Part shown: in pieces, positions 43,171 to 51,591 of the stretch
Layout of the letters: each line of letters begins with the position of its first letter
Position numbering within the stretch: the first letter of the stretch is position 1
From: Agromyces allii
Lineage (GTDB): Bacteria; Actinomycetota; Actinomycetes; Actinomycetales; Microbacteriaceae
Direction of reading: 5' to 3'
Length of the DNA: 64,000 nt
NCBI RefSeq assembly: GCF_009749385.1
Contig: NZ_WBIN01000001.1
Span: 186,001 to 250,000, forward strand
Made by a program: the position numbers and the translations under genes
Notes under the pieces: generated by a model
Database searches by the model: none
The model's input: the letters and a program-made list of their open reading frames with translations, nothing else
What the model was told of the DNA's origin: nothing

Positions 43171-44709
43171 TTGACTACTTTCGCAGAACTCGGCGTCGCG
43201 TCCGACATCGTCGACGCGCTCGCAACCAAGGGCATCTTCGATGCCTTCCCCATCCAGGAGCAGACGATCCCCCTCGCCCTCTCGGGCCAGGACATCATCG
43301 GCCAGGCCAAGACGGGCACCGGCAAGACCTTCGGGTTCGGCCTGCCGATCATCCAGCGCCTCGGCGACGACCCCGAGCCCGGTGTCAAGGCGCTCGTCGT
43401 CGTGCCGACCCGCGAACTCTGCGTCCAGGTCACCGAAGACCTCGAGCTGGCCACCTCGAACCGCGCCACCAAGGTCGTCTCGATCTACGGCGGCAAGGCG
43501 TACGAGGGCCAGATCGAGCAGATCAAGGCCGGTGCGCAGATCGTCGTGGGCACCCCCGGGCGCCTCCTCGACCTCGCCTCGCAGCGACTGCTGTCGCTGA
43601 AGAACGTGCAGGAGGTCGTGCTCGACGAGGCCGACAAGATGCTCGACCTCGGCTTCCTCTCCGACATCGAGAAGATCTTCGCGCAGACGCCCGCGGTGCG
43701 TCACACCATGCTCTTCTCGGCCACCATGCCCGGCCCGATCGTGGCGCTCGCGCGCCGCTTCATGTCGAAGCCGATCCACATCCGCGCGACCGACCCCGAC
43801 GAGGGCCTCACGCAGGCGAACATCAAGCACCTCGTCTACCGGGCGCACTCGCTCGACAAGGACGAGGTCATCTCGCGCATCCTCCAGGCCGACGGCCGCG
43901 GCAAGACCGTGATCTTCACGCGCACGAAGCGCGCGGCGGCCAAGCTCGTCGAGGAGCTGAACGACCGCGGCTTCAACGCCGCTGCCGTGCACGGCGACCT
44001 CAACCAGGACCAGCGCGAGCGCGCCATGGCCGCGTTCAAGGCGGGCAAGAAGGACATCCTCATCGCAACGGATGTCGCGGCACGAGGCATCGACGTCGAC
44101 GACGTCACGCACGTGATCAACCACACCATCCCCGACGACGACAAGACATACCTGCACCGTGCGGGCCGCACGGGCCGCGCCGGCAAGACCGGTATCGCCG
44201 TCACGTTCGTCGACTGGGACGACCTGCACAAGTGGGCGCTCATCAACCGCGCGCTCGAGTTCGGCCAGCCCGAGCCCACCGAGACGTACTCGTCGAGCCC
44301 GCACCTGTTCACCGACCTCGACATCCCCGCCGGCACGAAGGGCCGTCTGAAGCCGTCGGCCGTGGCCGCCGCACCGACCCGGTCGAGCACCGCTGGTCGC
44401 ACCGAGGGCTCCTCGGGCGCTCGCGGCGAGGCGCGCCAAGGCGACGCCGAGCGCGCACCGCGCAGCAGCCGTTCGCGTCAGCGCACCCGCGGCGGACGCC
44501 CCGCCGGCGAGGGTGCGTCGGTCGAGGCCGGCACGCCTGCGGCATCCGATTCCGGCGACGCCGCGACGGCGACCGTGCGCGAGCCCGGCACCGGCACGCA
44601 CGACGGCGGCGGCAGCGAGCACCACGACGGCAATGCGGCTCCTCGCCGTCGCCGTCGTCGCCGGGGCCCGCGTCCGGCCGGCTCGGCGGGCGCAGCGCCC
44701 CAGGCCTGA
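43171..44709 (+). CDS. DEAD-box RNA helicase (RhlE-like)
   Basis: A 512-residue helicase with a Q motif (AFPIQEQTIP), AKTGTGKT, PTRELCVQV, TPGRLLD, DEAD in VLDEADKMLD, SAT, TRTKRAAAKL, ATDVAARGIDV and HRAGRTGRAG. The last 130 residues are a disordered Arg/Gly/Ala/Pro tail ending in a run of Arg residues, which would bind RNA without sequence specificity. It likely unwinds structured RNA in ribosome assembly or decay. The start is a TTG; an AGGCAG site lies about 5 nt upstream. Confidence 0.93.
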   Translation: MTTFAELGVASDIVDALATKGIFDAFPIQEQTIPLALSGQDIIGQAKTGTGKTFGFGLPIIQRLGDDPEPGVKALVVVPTRELCVQVTEDLELATSNRATKVVSIYGGKAYEGQIEQIKAGAQIVVGTPGRLLDLASQRLLSLKNVQEVVLDEADKMLDLGFLSDIEKIFAQTPAVRHTMLFSATMPGPIVALARRFMSKPIHIRATDPDEGLTQANIKHLVYRAHSLDKDEVISRILQADGRGKTVIFTRTKRAAAKLVEELNDRGFNAAAVHGDLNQDQRERAMAAFKAGKKDILIATDVAARGIDVDDVTHVINHTIPDDDKTYLHRAGRTGRAGKTGIAVTFVDWDDLHKWALINRALEFGQPEPTETYSSSPHLFTDLDIPAGTKGRLKPSAVAAAPTRSSTAGRTEGSSGARGEARQGDAERAPRSSRSRQRTRGGRPAGEGASVEAGTPAASDSGDAATATVREPGTGTHDGGGSEHHDGNAAPRRRRRRRGPRPAGSAGAAPQA

Positions 44710-44732
44710 CCCGGTCGATCGAACGACCCGCA

Positions 44733-44770
44733 CGAAGGGGGCGGATGCCACGCGGCATCCGCCCCCTTCG
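44733..44770. terminator. Perfect 17-bp hairpin terminator, helicase / PHP gene
   Basis: Arms 44733-44749 and 44754-44770 with a 4-nt loop between convergent genes. The stem contains GGATGCC/GGCATCC. Confidence 0.9.
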
Positions 44771-44797
44771 TCGTCGGTCGCCTCGCCCGAGCGTCGG

Positions 44798-45682
44798 CTA
44801 CGGCAGCACGGGCGCCGTGCCGGTGCCCTCGGCGAGGATGCGCGCCACCACGTCGGCGCGCGTGCGCTCCTCGCCGAGGCGGTTCGGCTTGCCGGTGCCG
44901 TGGTAGTCGCTCGAACCCGTGACGGCGAGGCCGAACTCGCGCGCGAGTGCGTGCAGTCGGGGCTTGGAGGCCGGGTCGTTCTCGGGGTGGTCGATCTCGA
45001 GGCCGAAGAGCCCGGCGTCGACGAGCTGCCGAAGACGCTCGGGCGACACGACGTACTCCTCGCCGCGGGCCCCGGGATGCGCGAGCACCGGAACCCCTCC
45101 GGCCGCGCGGATGAGGCGCACGCCCGTGAGCGGGTCGGGCGCGTAGTGCGGTCGGGCGTAGCCGTGACGCGGATGGAGGATGCCCGCGAAGGCGGCCGAG
45201 CGCGTGTTCGCGTGCCCACGAGCCACGAGCGCGTCGGCGATGTGGGGGCGGCCGACGGTCGCGCCGGCCGCGGTCTGGGCGACCACGTCGTCCCAGGTGA
45301 GCGGGTAGTCGCGCGAGATGCGCCGAACGATCTCCTCGGCCCGGGTGAGCCTCGACTCGCGGATGCGCGTCGTCTCGGCGAGCAGCGGCTCGTCGAACGG
45401 GTCGATGAGGTAGGCGAGCACGTGCACGCTCGTGTACTGCTCGCGCGTCGAGAGCTCCATGCCCGGAATGAGGGCGACGCCGGTGGCGGGCACGGCCGAG
45501 GCGGCCTCGGCCCACCCGGCCGTCGAGTCGTGGTCGGTGAGCGCGATGGCCGACAGGCCCGCCTCGGCCGCCTCGACGAGGAGTTCGGCCGGGGCCCCGG
45601 TGCCGTCGGAGACGGTCGAGTGCACATGCAGGTCGGCCTCGCCCATCACGAACCCGTGCGCGGATGCCGACGACGTAGCCAT
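44798..45682 (-). CDS. PHP-domain phosphoesterase (nucleoside bisphosphate phosphatase / RNase AM type)
   Basis: A 294-residue PHP enzyme with metal-binding motifs DLHVHSTVSDG, ALTDHDST, PGMELST, HVLAY, PVLAHPG and the late SSDYHG. This set fits bacterial PHP enzymes that dephosphorylate 3',5'-nucleotides or act as 5'-3' exonucleases on RNA or DNA ends; the exact substrate is not shown. It is divergent from the EEP-family gene. TAGCAT lies 6 nt before the ATG, suggesting a leaderless mRNA. Confidence 0.88.
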   Translation of the reverse strand: MATSSASAHGFVMGEADLHVHSTVSDGTGAPAELLVEAAEAGLSAIALTDHDSTAGWAEAASAVPATGVALIPGMELSTREQYTSVHVLAYLIDPFDEPLLAETTRIRESRLTRAEEIVRRISRDYPLTWDDVVAQTAAGATVGRPHIADALVARGHANTRSAAFAGILHPRHGYARPHYAPDPLTGVRLIRAAGGVPVLAHPGARGEEYVVSPERLRQLVDAGLFGLEIDHPENDPASKPRLHALAREFGLAVTGSSDYHGTGKPNRLGEERTRADVVARILAEGTGTAPVLP

Positions 45683-45688
45683 GCCCCC

Positions 45689-45694
45689 ATGCTA
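45689..45694 (-). promoter_or_regulatory. Leaderless -10 box of the PHP gene
   Basis: TAGCAT on the minus strand, 6 nt before the ATG at 45682. Confidence 0.65.
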
Positions 45695-45787
45695 GGCCGC
45701 GCCGCCGACCTACCAGACGCGTGCGACGCGCGATCGCCGACACGCGAACCACCCGCCGCCTCGCGGCCACGGCACAGAATCCTGCCC

Positions 45788-45793
45788 TAGCTT
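45788..45793 (+). promoter_or_regulatory. Leaderless -10 box of the EEP-family gene
   Basis: TAGCTT, 6 nt before the ATG at 45800. With the PHP promoter it forms a divergent leaderless pair about 95 bp apart. Confidence 0.65.
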
Positions 45794-45799
45794 GGTGGG

Positions 45800-46825
45800 A
45801 TGCTCCCCCGCATCCTCGGCTGGCTCGTCGTCATCGTGTCGGCGATCATCGCCGTCGTCCTGCTCTGGCCGCAGGGGTTCGGCCTGCAGAACCAGTGGAT
45901 CGCCACGCACATCGTCGCGCTCCGCGGCTCCGCGGCGCTCGTCGGCATCCTCGCGGCCGCCCTCTTCGCCCTGCTGGCCATCCCCCGGCGCTCGCGCCGC
46001 TTCGCACTCGCGATGGTGATCGTGCTCGCGGTGTTCGCGGCGGGCAACGTCGCGGTGCTCGCCGTGCGCGGACTCGGAGGGTCGGATGCCGCGGCCGCCG
46101 CGTCATCCGACACGGTCACCGTGCTGTCGTGGAACACGCTCGGCGAGGTGCCCGATGCCTCGACCATCACCGAGCTCGCGCTCGCGGAGGGCGCCGACGT
46201 GGTCGTGCTGCCCGAGACGACCGAGCCGCTCGGCGAGGAGGTCGCGGTCGCGATGCGCGAGGGCGGCCGCCCGATGTGGGTGCACACCCGGGCGTTCGAC
46301 GAGATCGCGAAGGCCCGTTCGACGACGATCCTCATCTCGCCCGAGCTCGGCGACTACGAGGTCGTGTCGGCCGAGGTGCCCGGCCCGCCCGGCAACACGA
46401 ACACGCTGCCGTCGGTCGTCGCCGACCCCGTCTCGGGCGACGGCCCGCGCATCGTCGCGGTGCACGCCGTCGCGCCGATCCGCTGGGAGCTGCGCAACTG
46501 GCGCAGCGACCTCGACTGGCTCGCCGAGCAGTGCACGGGCGAGAACGTGATCATGGCGGGCGACTTCAACGCGACGGTCGACCACTTCGCGGGTCGCGGC
46601 ATCGACGGCGGCGACCTCGGCCGGTGCGCGGACGCCGCGGTGCAGGGCGGTGCGGGCGGACTCGGCACCTGGCCGACCGACCTGCCCGAGATCCTGGGCA
46701 GCCCGATCGACCACGTGCTGGCCACGCCGGGTTGGCACGTCGACGCCTTCCGCGTGATCGGCGAGGTCGACGGCTCGGGCAGCGACCACCGCCCGGTCGT
46801 CGCGACCCTCTCGCGCACGGATTGA
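45800..46825 (+). CDS. Membrane-anchored endonuclease/exonuclease/phosphatase family protein
   Basis: A 341-residue protein. Three hydrophobic helices (about residues 5-25, 37-58 and 67-90) precede an EEP domain with LSWNTLGE, MAGDFNATVDHF and GSDHRPVVATL, the Asn, Asp/Asn and Asp-His active-site elements. The domain probably faces outside. Relatives include DNases, phosphodiesterases and lipid phosphatases; no more precise call is possible. Confidence 0.88.
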   Translation: MLPRILGWLVVIVSAIIAVVLLWPQGFGLQNQWIATHIVALRGSAALVGILAAALFALLAIPRRSRRFALAMVIVLAVFAAGNVAVLAVRGLGGSDAAAAASSDTVTVLSWNTLGEVPDASTITELALAEGADVVVLPETTEPLGEEVAVAMREGGRPMWVHTRAFDEIAKARSTTILISPELGDYEVVSAEVPGPPGNTNTLPSVVADPVSGDGPRIVAVHAVAPIRWELRNWRSDLDWLAEQCTGENVIMAGDFNATVDHFAGRGIDGGDLGRCADAAVQGGAGGLGTWPTDLPEILGSPIDHVLATPGWHVDAFRVIGEVDGSGSDHRPVVATLSRTD

Positions 46826-46864
46826 GGCGGGCCGCTCGACGACTCCGGTGAGAGAATGGAGCAC

Positions 46865-48436
46865 ATGGACACGAGCGACACCTCCACCACCGAGACGACG
46901 GCCGCGGCGACCTCCGCAGACGAGAGCGGGCGCAACGCGAACCGTTCGACGACGCCCGGTTCCGAGGGATTCAAGGACTTCATCAGCAACGGCTGGGCGG
47001 CGCGCGACGAGGCGCTGCCGTCGGCCCGCGAGCAGGCCTCGTTCGCCGCGGCACGTCGCAGCGCCGTCTCGGCGGCGTTCCCCGGCATCCGCCTGGTGAT
47101 CCCGGCGGGCGACATGAAGCAGCGCGCCAACGACACCGACTACCCGTACCGGGCCCACTCGGCGTTCGCGCACCTCACGGGCTGGGGCTCCGACAGCGAG
47201 CCCGGCGCCGTGCTCGTCCTCGAGCCCGAGGGCGGCGAGGGCCACGTCGCCACCGTGTACTTCCGCGAGCGCGCGGGCCGCGACTCCGAGGAGTTCTACG
47301 CGAACCCGGCGATCGGCGAGTTCTGGATCGGCGCCCGCCCGTCGCTCGAGCACGTCTCGGCCGACCTGGCGATCGGCACGCGCGGGCTCGACGAGTTCGA
47401 CGCCGTCGTCGGCAGGGTCGACACGTCGACGCTCGTGCTCCGCGAGGCCGACGCCGCGATCACCGAGCGCATCGACCACGCCCGCATCCGCTTCGCCGCA
47501 GAGGAGGCGCTGTCGACGAACGCGCAGGACGCGCCGTTCTCGCTCGAGTTCGGGGGCGACCACGAGCCCGACGCCGACCTCGCCCGCGTCCTCTCCGAGC
47601 TCCGCCTCGTGAAGGACGCGTTCGAGCTCGGCGAGATGCGCGCGGCCGTCGACGCGACGAAGCGCGGCTTCACCGAGGTCTTCGAGGAGCTCCCCCGCAT
47701 CACGTCGGAGGTGCGCGGCGAGCGCGTGATCGAGGGCGTGTTCGCCACCCGCGCCCGCCTCGACGGCAACGACGTCGGCTACGGCTCGATCGCCGCCGCC
47801 GGCCCGCATGCGACGATCCTGCACTGGACCCGCAACGACGGCCCCGTCGTGCCCGGCGACCTCGTGCTGCTCGACGCGGGCGTCGAGATGGACTCGTACT
47901 ACACGGCCGACATCACGCGCACGTTCCCGGTCAACGGCACGTTCTCCGACGTGCAGCGCCAGGTCTACGAGGCGGTGCTCGAGGCTGCGGATGCCGCGTT
48001 CGCCGTCGTGCGTCCCGGCGCGATCTTCCGCGAGGTGCACGCCGCCGCGATGGCCGTGATCGCGCGCAGGACCGCCGAGTGGGGCTTCCTGCCGGTCTCG
48101 GCCGAAGAGTCGCTGCAGCCCGAGAACCAGTTCCACCGCCGCTACATGGTGCACGGCACGAGCCACCACCTCGGCCTCGACGTGCACGACTGCGCGCAGG
48201 CCCGCCGCGAGATGTACATGGACGGCGTGCTCGAGGCCGGCATGGTCTTCACGATCGAGCCCGGGCTCTACTTCCAGCCCGACGACCTCACGGTGCCGGC
48301 GGAGTTCCGCGGCATCGGCGTGCGCATCGAGGATGACATCGTGGTCACGGCCGACGGCGCCGAGAACCTCTCGGCGGGCATCCCGCGCACGGTCGCCGAG
48401 GTCGAGGCCTGGGTGCAGGGGGCTCAGCGGGCCTGA
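46865..48436 (+). CDS. Xaa-Pro aminopeptidase (M24B, aminopeptidase P)
   Basis: A 523-residue M24 peptidase. A 50-residue disordered Ser/Thr/Glu-rich start precedes the AMP_N domain and the pita-bread catalytic domain. Metal ligands are the two Asp in LLDAGVEMDSYYTADITRTFP, His in GTSHHLGLDVHD, Glu in TIEPGLYF and Glu in VRIEDDIVVT. It removes N-terminal residues before Pro. An in-frame ATG at 46856 is also possible; I prefer 46865, which has GGAG just upstream and GAGAAT 7 nt before it. Confidence 0.92.
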   Translation: MDTSDTSTTETTAAATSADESGRNANRSTTPGSEGFKDFISNGWAARDEALPSAREQASFAAARRSAVSAAFPGIRLVIPAGDMKQRANDTDYPYRAHSAFAHLTGWGSDSEPGAVLVLEPEGGEGHVATVYFRERAGRDSEEFYANPAIGEFWIGARPSLEHVSADLAIGTRGLDEFDAVVGRVDTSTLVLREADAAITERIDHARIRFAAEEALSTNAQDAPFSLEFGGDHEPDADLARVLSELRLVKDAFELGEMRAAVDATKRGFTEVFEELPRITSEVRGERVIEGVFATRARLDGNDVGYGSIAAAGPHATILHWTRNDGPVVPGDLVLLDAGVEMDSYYTADITRTFPVNGTFSDVQRQVYEAVLEAADAAFAVVRPGAIFREVHAAAMAVIARRTAEWGFLPVSAEESLQPENQFHRRYMVHGTSHHLGLDVHDCAQARREMYMDGVLEAGMVFTIEPGLYFQPDDLTVPAEFRGIGVRIEDDIVVTADGAENLSAGIPRTVAEVEAWVQGAQRA

Positions 48437-48455
48437 TCGCGACGGGCGGCGGCGC

Positions 48456-48809
48456 TCAGGCGGCGCCGCCCGCAGCGGCCTTGGCGGCACGCCGGGCCTG
48501 CCACCACGCCCAGAAGCGGGCGAGCTGGCGCTTGGCGAACACCGCGAGCCGTCGCGCCCACGCGAACTCGGAGCCGAGGATCGCGAGACCGAGGAACACG
48601 ACGAGCCACCCCGGGCCGGGCAACGGCACGAGCGCGAGTCCGACGACGGCGATCGTGCCGCCGAGCACGCCGACGAGCACGCGGTAGGTGCGTCGCAGCA
48701 CCGGGCGATCGTGGATGCGGCGGCGGAGTGCCCGCAGCCACCGTCGGATCGGGCGGTCGGGCCGTTCGGCCGCGACGATGTCGCGGGAGAGTTCCTGCTC
48801 GGTCACCAT
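48456..48809 (-). CDS. TIGR02611/PGPGW family membrane protein
   Basis: A 117-residue protein with two helices around the conserved PLPGPGWLVVFLGLAILGSEF segment that defines this family, and a basic Ala/Arg-rich C terminus. Function unknown. TATCGT lies 7 nt before the ATG within a palindromic CGATATATCG (48818-48827), so the promoter is leaderless and may carry an operator. Confidence 0.88.
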   Translation of the reverse strand: MVTEQELSRDIVAAERPDRPIRRWLRALRRRIHDRPVLRRTYRVLVGVLGGTIAVVGLALVPLPGPGWLVVFLGLAILGSEFAWARRLAVFAKRQLARFWAWWQARRAAKAAAGGAA

Positions 48810-48816
48810 GCAAGAC

Positions 48817-48822
48817 ACGATA
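48817..48822 (-). promoter_or_regulatory. Leaderless -10 box within a palindrome (PGPGW gene)
   Basis: TATCGT, 7 nt before the ATG at 48809. It lies in the self-complementary CGATATATCG, which is strikingly AT-rich here. Confidence 0.6.
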
Positions 48823-48897
48823 TATCGCGAGTCGCCGGTCTGCGCTCGGACTCAGGGACCTCGCAGCAAGGGCGGGCACCCGTTCAGAATGCCGCGG

Positions 48898-49707
48898 TCA
48901 GGCGTCTCCACCCGACCGACGCCGCTCCCGCTCCTTGCGACGAGCCGCATCGAGCGCCTCGCCGTAGGTGAGCCCCTGCGGCTCGGCCGGCTCGGTCTCG
49001 GCCGGTGCGGCCTCCTCGCCGCCGGCATCGGTCGCGGCACCGTCGACCGCCGGGGCGGATGCCTCGTCGGCCCCGTCCTCGCCTGCCGGCGCCTCTGCCG
49101 CGGTCGTGGCATCCGGAGCCATCGCCCCGTACCGAGGCGCCGTCGGCGTCGAGGCCGTCGCGACCGGGACGCCGGGCGCGGGAGCCGACACGGGCGTCGG
49201 AATCGCCGGCGCCGGCGCCTCGGTCACGCCGAGCACCTGGCGCGCGCGCTCGACGTGCGCCGTCTCGGCGACGATCGAGTAGCTCGTGGCGAGCACCTGC
49301 GCGACCGACGTGAAGTCGCGGCGCCGACGGTTGACCGAGTAGGAGACGACGCTGAAGATCATGCCGAAGCCGGCGCCGATGAGCACGGCGGAGATCAGGA
49401 TGCCGACCGACGACGTGGTCGGCGCGAAGATGAAGAAGAGCAGGCCGAGGAAGGTGCCGAACCACGCGCCCGAGAGCGCACCGGCGCCGGCGGCCCGACC
49501 CCACGTGAGCTTGCCCGTGATGCGCTCCACGCTCGTGAGCCCCGTGCCGACGATCGCGAGTTCCTTCAGGGGGAACTCGGCCTTGGCGAGCGCGTCGACT
49601 CCGGCCTGCGCCTCGGCGTAGGTCTCGAAGCTCGCGACCGTCTCGCCCTGCGGCAGCGTCGGGAAGACTCTGGACATGCGGCCGCCGAACGGCGATGGGG
49701 TGCTCAC
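48898..49707 (-). CDS. General-stress-protein-17M-like membrane protein
   Basis: A 269-residue protein. Residues 15-65 (ETVASFETYAEAQAGVDALAK, then LKELAIVGTGL) match the GSP17M/DUF1269-type domain, followed by two membrane helices (about 72-125, with Gly-rich turns) and a long Ala/Pro/Glu/Thr-rich disordered region before a basic end (RRKERERRRSG). Function unknown. It is divergent from the MgtE_N gene with only 32 bp between starts. The GTG at 49707 has GGAGG and GAGGAT just upstream. Confidence 0.82.
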   Translation of the reverse strand: MSTPSPFGGRMSRVFPTLPQGETVASFETYAEAQAGVDALAKAEFPLKELAIVGTGLTSVERITGKLTWGRAAGAGALSGAWFGTFLGLLFFIFAPTTSSVGILISAVLIGAGFGMIFSVVSYSVNRRRRDFTSVAQVLATSYSIVAETAHVERARQVLGVTEAPAPAIPTPVSAPAPGVPVATASTPTAPRYGAMAPDATTAAEAPAGEDGADEASAPAVDGAATDAGGEEAAPAETEPAEPQGLTYGEALDAARRKERERRRSGGDA

Positions 49708-49727
49708 CCCCTCATCCTCCCACGGGC

Positions 49728-49733
49728 TAAGTT
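49728..49733 (+). promoter_or_regulatory. Leaderless -10 box of the MgtE_N gene
   Basis: TAAGTT, 6 nt before the GTG at 49740. The divergent stress-protein start is 32 bp away, so the two promoters must overlap. Confidence 0.65.
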
Positions 49734-49739
49734 GGTACC

Positions 49740-51074
49740 GTGAGCGCAACGAGAGTCTTCGTCGCCCGTCTCGCCGGATGCGCCGTCTTCGACCCCGCCG
49801 GTGATCGGGTCGGAAAAGTGCGCGACGTTCTCGTCGTGTACCGACGCAACGACCCCCCGCGGGTCGTCGGACTCATCGTCGAGGTCCCCGGCAAACGCCG
49901 CGTGTTCCTGTCGATCGGTCGCGTGACGTCGATCGGCGGCGGGCAGATCATCACGACGGGCCTCATCAACCTGCGCCGCTTCGAGCAGCGCGGCGGCGAG
50001 GTGCGCGTGATCGCCGAGATGCTCGGCCGCAAGGTCTCCTTCAACGACGGCTCGGGCGTGGCCTCCATCGAGGACGTCTCGATCGAAGAACGCGAGCCCG
50101 GCGAGTGGGAGGTCGAGCAGCTCTTCGTGCGTCGCCCCAAGGGCGCCTCCCCGTTCTCGAAGGGCCAGTCGGCCTACGTCACGTGGCGCGAGGTGAGCGA
50201 GATCGCCGCCTCCGGCGAGGCCCAGTCGGCCGAACAGCTCATCGCGACCTACTCCGAGCTGAAGCCCGCCGACCTCGCGAACACGCTCCTCGACCTGCCC
50301 GTGGCGCGCCGCCAGGAGGTCGCCGAAGAGCTCTCCGACGACCGCCTCGCCGACGTGCTCGAAGAGATGCCCGAGTCCGACCAGGTCGAGATCCTCTCTG
50401 GCCTCGGCGACGACCGCGCCGCCGACGTGCTCGACCACATGCAGCCCGACGACGCCGCCGACCTCATCGCGCAGCTGCCCGAGGAGCGCGGCGAGCACCT
50501 CCTCGAGCTCATGGAGCCCGAAGAGGCCGAAGACGTGCGCATGCTGCTCTCGTACGGCCCCGACTCGGCCGGCGGGCTCATGACGACCGAACCGATCATC
50601 GTCTCGGCCGACGCCACCGTGGCCGAGGGGTTGGCGCTCATCCGCCGGCACGACCTGCCGCCGGCGCTCGGGGCCGCCGTGTGCGTCACCCTGCCGCCGT
50701 ACGAGGCCCCCACCGGGCGGTTCCTCGGCGTCGTGCACTTCCAGCGCATGCTCCGCTACCCGCCGCACGAACGTCTCGGCACCCTGATCGACCAGGGCCT
50801 CGAACCGGTCGGAGCCGACACCTCGGCTGCCGAGGTGAGCCGCATCCTCGCGAGCTACGACCTCGTCTCGGTGCCGGTCATCGACGAGAAGCACCGACTC
50901 GTCGGCGTGGTCACGATCGACGACGTGCTCGACTACCTGCTGCCCGATGATTGGCGAAGTCATCCCGAAGACGACGACGAGGTGAGCAAACGCGCGACCG
51001 CCCGCGCACAACTGACGACGGGCAGCATCCCGATCCCGAGCAACGCAAGGAGGGCAGCAGATGGCACGCGTTAA
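49740..51074 (+). CDS. MgtE N-domain/CBS/PRC-barrel protein without transporter core
   Basis: A 444-residue soluble protein: a PRC-barrel-like start (ARLAGCAVFDPAGDRVGKVRDVLV, residues 5-110), an MgtE_N superhelix (about 165-270, repeats such as LADVLEEMPESDQVEILSGL) and two CBS domains (about 280-415). The five-helix Mg channel of MgtE is absent, so it can be a Mg or nucleotide sensor but not a transporter alone. The stop overlaps the DUF1003 gene by 14 bp. This order with DUF1003 and mrp is conserved in Actinobacteria (Rv1232c region, from memory). Confidence 0.9.
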   Translation: MSATRVFVARLAGCAVFDPAGDRVGKVRDVLVVYRRNDPPRVVGLIVEVPGKRRVFLSIGRVTSIGGGQIITTGLINLRRFEQRGGEVRVIAEMLGRKVSFNDGSGVASIEDVSIEEREPGEWEVEQLFVRRPKGASPFSKGQSAYVTWREVSEIAASGEAQSAEQLIATYSELKPADLANTLLDLPVARRQEVAEELSDDRLADVLEEMPESDQVEILSGLGDDRAADVLDHMQPDDAADLIAQLPEERGEHLLELMEPEEAEDVRMLLSYGPDSAGGLMTTEPIIVSADATVAEGLALIRRHDLPPALGAAVCVTLPPYEAPTGRFLGVVHFQRMLRYPPHERLGTLIDQGLEPVGADTSAAEVSRILASYDLVSVPVIDEKHRLVGVVTIDDVLDYLLPDDWRSHPEDDDEVSKRATARAQLTTGSIPIPSNARRAADGTR

Positions 51075-51591
51075 CACCGCCGACGAACGGCGCTTCGACA
51101 CCCCGAAGGGCAGCCGTCGTGCACCCTTCCGCCGCGGCAACCCCGACAAGGACCGCTTCGGCCGCTTCACCGAATGGGTCGCGCGCGCGATGGGCACCCC
51201 CGCGTTCCTCGCCGGACTCTCGCTGTTCGTGCTCGCCTGGCTGCTCTGGAACACGTACGCCCCCGAGCAGTGGCGCTTCGACTCGCAGATCTACGGGTTC
51301 ACGGTGCTCACGCTCGTGCTCAGTCTGCAGGCCTCGTACGCCGCACCCCTGATCCTGCTCGCGCAGAACCGTCAGGACGACCGCGACCGCGTGCAGATCG
51401 AACAGGACCGCCAGCGCGCCGAGCGCAACCTCGCCGACACCGAGTACCTCGCGCGCGAGGTCGTCGCCCTGCGGCTGGCCATGCGCGACCTCGCATCGAA
51501 GGAGTTCATCCGGTCCGAACTCCGCGCCGTGCTCGAAGAGCTCGATCGGAACCACGACGAGGATGCCGCGAATGCCGCCCCTCGCTCCTGA
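51061..51591 (+). CDS. DUF1003 membrane protein
   Basis: A 176-residue protein with two membrane helices (about residues 48-68 and 80-102) and a coiled C-terminal part (DDRDRVQIEQDRQRAERNLA) as in DUF1003 proteins. Function unknown; it could be the membrane partner of the MgtE_N protein. The ATG has a clear GGAGG site, and both ends overlap neighbouring genes, so the three are one operon. Confidence 0.9.
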   Translation: MARVNTADERRFDTPKGSRRAPFRRGNPDKDRFGRFTEWVARAMGTPAFLAGLSLFVLAWLLWNTYAPEQWRFDSQIYGFTVLTLVLSLQASYAAPLILLAQNRQDDRDRVQIEQDRQRAERNLADTEYLAREVVALRLAMRDLASKEFIRSELRAVLEELDRNHDEDAANAAPRS

